DNA from: Alphaproteobacteria bacterium
GTDB taxonomy: Bacteria; Pseudomonadota; Alphaproteobacteria; Micropepsales; Micropepsaceae
DNA: 6,753 bases
Assembly (NCBI GenBank): GCA_019508105.1
Contig: JAEKMB010000047.1
Location: 1-6,753, forward strand
Direction: 5' to 3'
The stretch's first letter is position 1; every line of letters starts with the position of its first letter. A program made the translations under genes and the position numbers. The notes beneath the pieces were generated by a model. It searched no databases. It was not told where the DNA came from and saw only the letters and a list, made by a program, of their open reading frames with translations. Positions 1-6,753 of this stretch are shown one piece after another.

Positions 1-1071
1 CAGGTCTGCCTGCCGGCGGTGACGAACGACCAGCTTGCGGTAATACTTTACACCTCCGGCACGACCTCGCGGCCCAAGGGCGTGATGCACAGCCACGCCA
101 CGCTGCTGCGCCAGAACGCGAACTATCTGGAGGTGCTGGGCGCCGCCACTTACGAACGATGCCTGCTGTCCCTGCCGCTCTGTCACTGCGCCGCGCTGAG
201 CATATGCCTGCTGTCGGGGACCGAGGCGGGCGGCACCATGACCATCCTGCCGGGCTTTGATCCGGGGGCGGTGCTGCACACCATCGTCCGGGACCGGATC
301 ACCCTTGCCGGCGGGCTGCCGGTAATGATCAATGCACTGATCAACCATCCCGATGCCGCAAGGCATGACCTCAGTTCGCTCAAGCTGTTCCTGGCCGGCG
401 GAGATTGCGTGCCGCTGGAAATGCAGAATCGCTTTCACCAACTTTTCGGTGTCCATGTGGATGAACTGTGCGGCATGACCGAGGTGATCTATTGCAACCA
501 GCCGGTCAATCTGGGCCAGCGCCGCGCGGGATCCATCGGCAAGCCGTTCGGCGATGTGCGCATCCGCCTGGAAGATGCCGACGGCAACGAGGTTCCGGAC
601 GGCGAGGTGGGCGAGATCGTCGCTTATAGCGGCGCCGTGACGCTGGGCTATTGGAAAGATCCGGAAAACACCAGGCTGGCGCTGCGGGGCGGCGGGATGC
701 ACAGCGGCGACCTGGCGCGGCGCGATGGCGATGGCTTTCTATGGTTCGCCGGCCGCGTCAAGGACATCATCATTCGCGGCGGCTCCAACATCTCGCCGGG
801 CGAAGTGGAGGATGTGCTCTATACCCATCCCGCTGTCTATGAAGCCGGCGTGGTGGGCGTGCCCTGCCGTGAAATGGGCCAGCGCGTGCGCGCCTATGTG
901 GCGCTGAAGCCGGGCGCGCGCGCGACGGACAAGGAGCTGATCGAGTGGGCGGCCAAAAACATCGCCGCCTACAAGGTGCCCGAAAGCATCGAATTCCTTG
1001 CCGCATTGCCCAAGGGGCTGACGGGCAAAGTGTTGCGCAAGGCGCTGCGCGACCAGGCCAGCCTGGTCTGA
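1..1071 (+). CDS. AMP-forming acyl-CoA synthetase / AMP-dependent ligase, C-terminal part (5' end outside window)
   Basis: Adenylate-forming enzyme (ANL superfamily) that would activate a carboxylic acid with ATP to an acyl-AMP and then transfer it to CoA, in the cytoplasm. The frame is open from base 1, so the GTG at 19 is an internal valine and not a start. Counting codon 1 at base 1, the P-loop-like A3 motif YTSGTTSRPKG lies at residues 17-27, the A5 motif appears as CGMTE at 157-161 (usually YGxTE), HSGDL at 234-238 carries the ATP-ribose aspartate, GRVKDIIIRGG at 251-261 is the hinge region, and PKGLTGK at 337-343 ends in the expected catalytic lysine. The C-terminal domain is complete. 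Family members usually have about 150-200 residues before A3, so that part is missing at the window edge. The stop lies 11 bases from the stop of the convergent DUF2794 gene. Substrate is not predictable from these motifs; a fatty or aromatic acid is possible. Family call is secure, specificity unknown. Confidence 0.93.
   Translation, partial: QVCLPAVTNDQLAVILYTSGTTSRPKGVMHSHATLLRQNANYLEVLGAATYERCLLSLPLCHCAALSICLLSGTEAGGTMTILPGFDPGAVLHTIVRDRITLAGGLPVMINALINHPDAARHDLSSLKLFLAGGDCVPLEMQNRFHQLFGVHVDELCGMTEVIYCNQPVNLGQRRAGSIGKPFGDVRIRLEDADGNEVPDGEVGEIVAYSGAVTLGYWKDPENTRLALRGGGMHSGDLARRDGDGFLWFAGRVKDIIIRGGSNISPGEVEDVLYTHPAVYEAGVVGVPCREMGQRVRAYVALKPGARATDKELIEWAAKNIAAYKVPESIEFLAALPKGLTGKVLRKALRDQASLV
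1051..1068 (+). terminator. Perfect hairpin in the last codons of the acyl-CoA synthetase, possible terminator
   Basis: GACCAGGC (1051-1058) and GCCTGGTC (1061-1068) are perfect reverse complements separated by CA. The structure ends directly before the TGA at 1069-1071. It is symmetrical, so it could form in transcripts from either of the two convergent genes. No T-run follows immediately; the nearest is TTCTTTT near 1086-1092, about 18 bases on, so this is not a classical Rho-independent terminator. Function is inferred from position only. Confidence 0.35.
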
Positions 1072-1082
1072 CGCACGACGCA

Positions 1083-1472
1083 TCATTCTTTTGCGGTCAG
1101 CGCCTTGAGTAATTTCTTGTCGAACACCTTCAGCACCTGGGTCAGCTCATGGCCGCGCTTGAGGATCACGCCGCCGGCGGCGATCACGCTGTACTGCCCC
1201 TGTTTGACCTTCAGCTTGGGGCGCTTCTCGACCCGGTAGAGCGGCATTTCGCTGGCATGGCGGAAGATGGAGAACACCGCCACCTCATCCAGAAAATCCA
1301 GCGCATAGTCACGCCATTCGCCGGCGGCCACCATGCGTCCATAGACGGTCAGGATGCGGTTGAGTTCGGGGCGATCGAATGTGACCTGCGGGACAGTTCC
1401 CGGAAACATGTCACGCGCGCCCTTTTCGATCAGAAGGGCGGCGCGATGCAGCGATATCGGTTCTTCCACCAT
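1083..1472 (-). CDS. DUF2794 family protein (conserved in Alphaproteobacteria, function unknown)
   Basis: Recognised by the family core: TFDRPELNRIL, then YGRMVAAGEWRDYALDF, VFSIFRHASEMPLYRVEKRP, and VILKRGHELTQVLKVF near the end. DUF2794 proteins are small soluble proteins of unknown function, about 110-140 residues; this one is 129 residues with the ATG at 1472, about 30 residues before the TFDR core, which matches relatives as I recall them. The start is not certain. A TTG at 1517 would add 15 residues, and an ATG at 1409 has an AAAAGGG about 10 bases upstream and would leave only nine residues before the core. No Shine-Dalgarno sequence stands before 1472. There is no signal peptide or membrane segment. 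It converges on the acyl-CoA synthetase and lies about 250 bases downstream of another minus-strand gene, so it probably has its own promoter. No enzymatic motif is visible. Confidence 0.88.
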   Translation of the reverse strand: MVEEPISLHRAALLIEKGARDMFPGTVPQVTFDRPELNRILTVYGRMVAAGEWRDYALDFLDEVAVFSIFRHASEMPLYRVEKRPKLKVKQGQYSVIAAGGVILKRGHELTQVLKVFDKKLLKALTAKE

Positions 1473-1588
1473 CGGCGCCGCAATGATGAGCCGGGAACTT
1501 GCGCCCCGCAAGCACAAGAAGCTCTTGATTCTGTAGAAAATGTCATCGCTGCCCAGAAATGGTCATGATTGCACCACGGCGTGGCCAC

Positions 1589-1602
1589 CTTCGGGCCCGA
1601 AG
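1589..1602. repeat. 14-bp perfect palindrome in intergenic gap
   Basis: CTTCGGGCCCGAAG is its own reverse complement over all 14 bases. It lies about 117 bases upstream of the preferred DUF2794 start (72 bases upstream of the TTG alternative). It could be a dimeric regulator site, but no known operator consensus is recognised. Confidence 0.4.
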
Positions 1603-1611
1603 CTCTCATTC

Positions 1612-1685
1612 GTCGGTTGGTTGCGAGTCGGCTCGGATTAACAAGCCCCCCAGCCCCTTTCCGGGTCGGCAATGCGCCAACCGAC
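1612..1685. repeat. 74-base inverted repeat, candidate structured element between two minus-strand genes
   Basis: GTCGGTTGG (1612-1620) and CCAACCGAC (1677-1685) are perfect 9-bp inverted repeats. Inside, TTGC (1621-1624) can pair with GCAA (1669-1672). GCTCGG (1631-1636) can pair with CCGGGT (1661-1666) using two G-U pairs on the plus strand. The 74-base size and terminal stem recall a tRNA, but the T-loop motif and a proper cloverleaf are absent on both strands. It could be a leader or 3' structure, a small RNA, or chance. The repeat is seen directly; any function is inference. Confidence 0.4.
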
Positions 1686-1721
1686 AGTTTCCCCAAAACA
1701 GAATCACCACCTCACACCGCG

Positions 1722-2114
1722 CTAGCGCAGCGTGTTGATAAAGGCGCGTATCCAGGCGCCATATTGGCCGAACAATCCGCCGATGGCGCCGATCAGGGTG
1801 CAGATCATCACGCAAAAGGGAATGAACTGGTCGGGATGGTCGCCCAGCAGATTCGCCGTGCCCACTGCGACAAGGCCGCAGGCCGCCCCGATCACCAGCC
1901 CGCCCAGCGCGCCCGCCACATAGCCGCGCGCCAGGTCGCGGGCATAAAGCAGGCCCGTGGTGCCGGCGATCATCATGCAGCCGAACAACCCGTAATGCAG
2001 GGCCAGAAAGGGCCGGACATGGCCGAGCAGCATGAAACCCGCGGCGCAGGCGCTTCCTGCTGAGAGCGCGCGGATCAAGAGCCGGGGCTCCACCAGCAGA
2101 ACGGGTTTTTTCAT
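1722..2114 (-). CDS. Small four-helix membrane protein of unknown function
   Basis: I do not recognise this 130-residue protein. Four hydrophobic stretches are visible at about residues 13-32, 37-57, 65-87 and 97-120. They are rich in glycine and alanine, with GALGGLVIGAACG in helix 3 and LIGAIGGLFGQYG in helix 4, which suggests closely packed helices. Lysines and arginines lie at the N-terminus, in the loop at 58-64 (ARDLARG) and at the C-terminus, while the loop at 90-97 (LGDHPDQF) is acidic; by the positive-inside rule both ends face the cytoplasm. There is no signal peptide and no catalytic motif. The ATG at 2114 is the best start; directly before it is a small AGGC-TTC-GCCT hairpin that includes the only AGG resembling a ribosome binding site. 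The gene is divergent from the Rieske oxygenase. The codon pattern and helix layout make it a likely real gene, but the product cannot be named. Confidence 0.72.
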   Translation of the reverse strand: MKKPVLLVEPRLLIRALSAGSACAAGFMLLGHVRPFLALHYGLFGCMMIAGTTGLLYARDLARGYVAGALGGLVIGAACGLVAVGTANLLGDHPDQFIPFCVMICTLIGAIGGLFGQYGAWIRAFINTLR

Positions 2115-2130
2115 AGGCGAAGCCTAACGT

Positions 2131-2173
2131 CCGCAAGGATCGCGGCAACCGCTTTCTGACCCCATCCTTGCGG
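2131..2173. promoter_or_regulatory. Nested inverted repeat in the divergent control region
   Basis: CCGCAAGGAT (2131-2140) and ATCCTTGCGG (2164-2173) are perfect 10-bp inverted repeats with a 23-base spacer. The spacer holds a smaller hairpin, GCGG (2142-2145) with CCGC (2149-2152). The element lies between the start of the membrane-protein gene (2114) and the start of the oxygenase (2203), with its right arm 29 bases before the oxygenase ATG. It could be an operator for a dimeric regulator acting on both genes or an RNA hairpin in a leader. I see no clear -35/-10 pair in this region. The repeat is seen; the role is inferred. Confidence 0.45.
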
Positions 2174-2202
2174 CGAAATGCCGATTTCTCTAAGCAGTTC
2201 CC

Positions 2203-3243
2203 ATGGCGGAAACCCTGTCCGGCGACCTGTTCCTGCGCGATCTCTGGTACATGCCGGCGCTGGCGTCCAGTCTGGCGCCGGGCCAGATGCGCCGCGAGAT
2301 GCTGCTGGGGGAACCGGTGGTGCTGGGCCGCTTGCAGGATGGCGCGCTGTTTGCCTTGCGCGACATTTGTCCTCATCGCGGCGTGCCCCTGTCGGCCGGC
2401 CGCATCATGGCCGAAGGCAGCGTGGAGTGCCCTTATCATGGCTGGCGCTTCAAGCGCGACGGCCAGTGCAGCAAGATTCCCTCCCTCACCGGCCATGAAG
2501 ACCTGAAGGCCGAAAGCATTCGCGTGCGCGCCTATCCGGTGCGCGAACAGGACGGTTTGATCTGGGTCTATATGGCTGCCAGGCCCGGCAGCGAGCCCAG
2601 GAATGAGCCGCCGCGGCCCGGCGTTTCCACGCCGACGCGCTGGACCGAAACCCAGCGCTTCCTCTGCGGCATCGATCATGCCGTGATCGGGTTGATGGAT
2701 CCAGCACATGGCCCTTATGTCCATGACCATTGGTGGTGGAAGAAGGCGCCACGGGTAAAGGAAAAACATTACGCCCCCCTGTCCACCGGTTTTGTGATGA
2801 CGGCGCACAAGCCGTCCAAGCCGGTCTATGCGCTGCTGGGCGACGTCCAGACCGAGATCACCTTCGAGCTGCCCTCGACCCGTTTCGAGACCATCACCGG
2901 CAAGCTGCTGGGCGCCGCTTTCAAGGTGGTCGGCATGACGGTCTGCACCCCGCGGAATGCGGAGAACACCGACGTGATCCAGGTGTTCTGGTGGCCGGGC
3001 TGGCTGAACTTCATCTATCCCTTCTTCTGGGCGCTGGGCGCGACCTTCATCGGGGACGACCGCAAGATCGTGGAGCTGCAGCGCGAGGGCCTGAAATTCA
3101 ACCCGAATCTGATGCTGATCCAGGACAGCGACCAGCCCGCCATCTGGTACAGCCGCGTCAAGAAAGCCTGGGCGGAATCGGTCGAAACCGGCACAGACTT
3201 CGTCAATCCTGTGCAGGAACGGACCCTGCGCTGGCGGTCGTAA
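2203..3243 (+). CDS. Rieske [2Fe-2S] non-heme iron oxygenase, alpha-subunit type
   Basis: Predicted oxygenase that receives electrons at a Rieske cluster and activates O2 at a mononuclear iron to hydroxylate or demethylate an organic substrate. The 346-residue length fits the single-component vanillate/dicamba O-demethylase-like branch. The Rieske domain (about 20-125) has C56-x-H58 and C76-x2-H79 with 17 residues between the pairs. The catalytic domain has D166-x2-H169-x4-H174 (DPAHGPYVH), the bridging aspartate and two iron histidines, followed by WWW at 177-179. The third ligand is probably D286 in GDDRKIVELQ, by analogy with the EDxxxxEAQ segment of relatives. Residues 262-284 are unusually hydrophobic and aromatic. 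The ATG at 2203 places LRDLWYMPAL at residues 11-20, normal for the family; the ribosome binding site is poor. No ferredoxin or reductase gene is in the window, so the electron donor must be encoded elsewhere. Substrate unknown. Confidence 0.93.
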   Translation: MAETLSGDLFLRDLWYMPALASSLAPGQMRREMLLGEPVVLGRLQDGALFALRDICPHRGVPLSAGRIMAEGSVECPYHGWRFKRDGQCSKIPSLTGHEDLKAESIRVRAYPVREQDGLIWVYMAARPGSEPRNEPPRPGVSTPTRWTETQRFLCGIDHAVIGLMDPAHGPYVHDHWWWKKAPRVKEKHYAPLSTGFVMTAHKPSKPVYALLGDVQTEITFELPSTRFETITGKLLGAAFKVVGMTVCTPRNAENTDVIQVFWWPGWLNFIYPFFWALGATFIGDDRKIVELQREGLKFNPNLMLIQDSDQPAIWYSRVKKAWAESVETGTDFVNPVQERTLRWRS

Positions 3244-3247
3244 TTTT

Positions 3248-3262
3248 AGGGGTTGCGCCCCT
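3248..3262 (+). terminator. Short GC-rich hairpin just after the oxygenase stop
   Basis: AGGGG (3248-3252) pairs with CCCCT (3258-3262) across TTGCG, starting four bases after the TAA at 3241-3243. Position fits a 3' end hairpin, but the sequence after it is C-rich and not a T-run, so Rho-independent termination is doubtful. Confidence 0.3.
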
Positions 3263-3293
3263 TCCCCGCCCGCACTAAACGGTCCCCTTAACC

Positions 3294-3299
3294 TACAAT
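3294..3299 (+). promoter_or_regulatory. Possible -10 element for carB
   Basis: TACAAT matches the sigma-70 -10 consensus TATAAT in five of six bases and lies 54 bases before the carB ATG at 3354. The sequence 17 bases upstream (CGCACT) does not resemble TTGACA, so support is weak. Confidence 0.22.
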
Positions 3300-3303
3300 C
3301 TGG

Positions 3304-3334
3304 CCGGCCCACCCAGCGCATCCGCGCGGGCCGG
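3304..3334 (+). promoter_or_regulatory. Bulged hairpin in the carB leader
   Basis: CCGGCCC (3304-3310) pairs perfectly with GGGCCGG (3328-3334). An inner stem GCGC (3316-3319) with GCGC (3324-3327) closes an ATCC loop, leaving a five-base bulge on the left side only. Two G-U pairs can extend the base. It ends 19 bases before the carB ATG, so it lies close to the ribosome landing region. It might affect carB translation or early transcription; no known pyrimidine- or arginine-responsive attenuator is recognised. Confidence 0.4.
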
Positions 3335-3353
3335 TTTGCGCGCACGAGAAACC

Positions 3354-6707
<3,354 letters not shown>

Positions 6708-6753
6708 CGCACCGCTGATCACCAGCAGTATTTCATCAGCGAAATCAGTGCCT

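Noticed and set aside
1612..1685. Possible tRNA, because of the 74-base length, terminal stem and a TTGTTAATC resembling an Asn anticodon loop on the minus strand
   Set aside because: No GGTTCRA T-loop motif, no D-arm, and the putative anticodon loop is not at the right position.
1569..2063. A 164-codon plus-strand frame over the intergenic gap and the membrane-protein gene
   Set aside because: The translation lacks any domain and has shadow-like composition (A, H, Q, G); the opposite strand encodes coherent membrane helices.
2168..2196. Possible promoter TTGCGG-17-TAAGCA that would make the oxygenase mRNA nearly leaderless
   Set aside because: Both hexamers match the consensus poorly, and the first lies inside the inverted repeat; not enough support.
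1606..3345. A 579-codon minus-strand frame spanning the membrane protein, the oxygenase and both flanking gaps
   Set aside because: It runs antisense to the secure Rieske gene, has no recognisable domain, and overlaps another minus-strand gene in a different frame.
3336..3353. Upstream TTG start for carB adding six residues
   Set aside because: MPKRTD is the conserved CarB N-terminus, and ATG at 3354 gives it exactly.
6713..6741. Possible terminator after carB: CGCTGAT (6713-6719) with ATCAGCG (6735-6741)
   Set aside because: Seven pairs with a 15-base loop, competing alternative pairings, AT-containing stem and no following T-run; too weak to call.

Overview
The window looks like ordinary chromosomal DNA from a GC-rich alphaproteobacterium. 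The reasons are the DUF2794-type protein (a family I know from Alphaproteobacteria), a CarB that ends in an LEVxPLQS-type tail typical of that class, strong G/C preference at third codon positions, and long antisense shadow frames. I cannot place it below class level from sequence alone.

Layout from left to right. (1) Bases 1-1071, plus strand: the C-terminal part of an AMP-forming acyl-CoA synthetase that enters from the left edge. Its last codons form a perfect hairpin. (2) About 1083-1472, minus strand: a DUF2794 protein, convergent with the synthetase and separated from it by 11 bases. (3) 1473-1721: a gene-poor gap with a 14-bp perfect palindrome and a 74-base inverted repeat. (4) 1722-2114, minus strand: an unrecognised small protein with four predicted membrane helices. 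(5) 2115-2202: a divergent control region with a nested 10-bp inverted repeat. (6) 2203-3243, plus strand: a complete single-component-type Rieske non-heme iron oxygenase. (7) 3244-3353: the carB leader, with a hairpin directly after the oxygenase stop and a larger bulged hairpin just before the carB start. (8) 3354-6707, plus strand: complete carB, the large subunit of carbamoyl-phosphate synthase. (9) 6708-6753: a short, lower-GC tail with no supported gene.

The genes do not form an obvious single pathway. carB is a housekeeping gene for pyrimidine and arginine synthesis, with its UMP and ornithine contact residues intact; carA is not in the window. The oxygenase and acyl-CoA synthetase could both act in catabolism of organic compounds, but they are separated by two minus-strand genes and nothing shows that they are co-expressed. 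I see no mobile element, CRISPR array, rRNA or tRNA gene, and no convincing new multi-gene system. The points most worth a second look are the structured intergenic sequences, the unknown membrane protein divergent from the oxygenase, an aromatic-rich hydrophobic stretch in the oxygenase, a CarB insertion, and the composition change at the carB 3' end.
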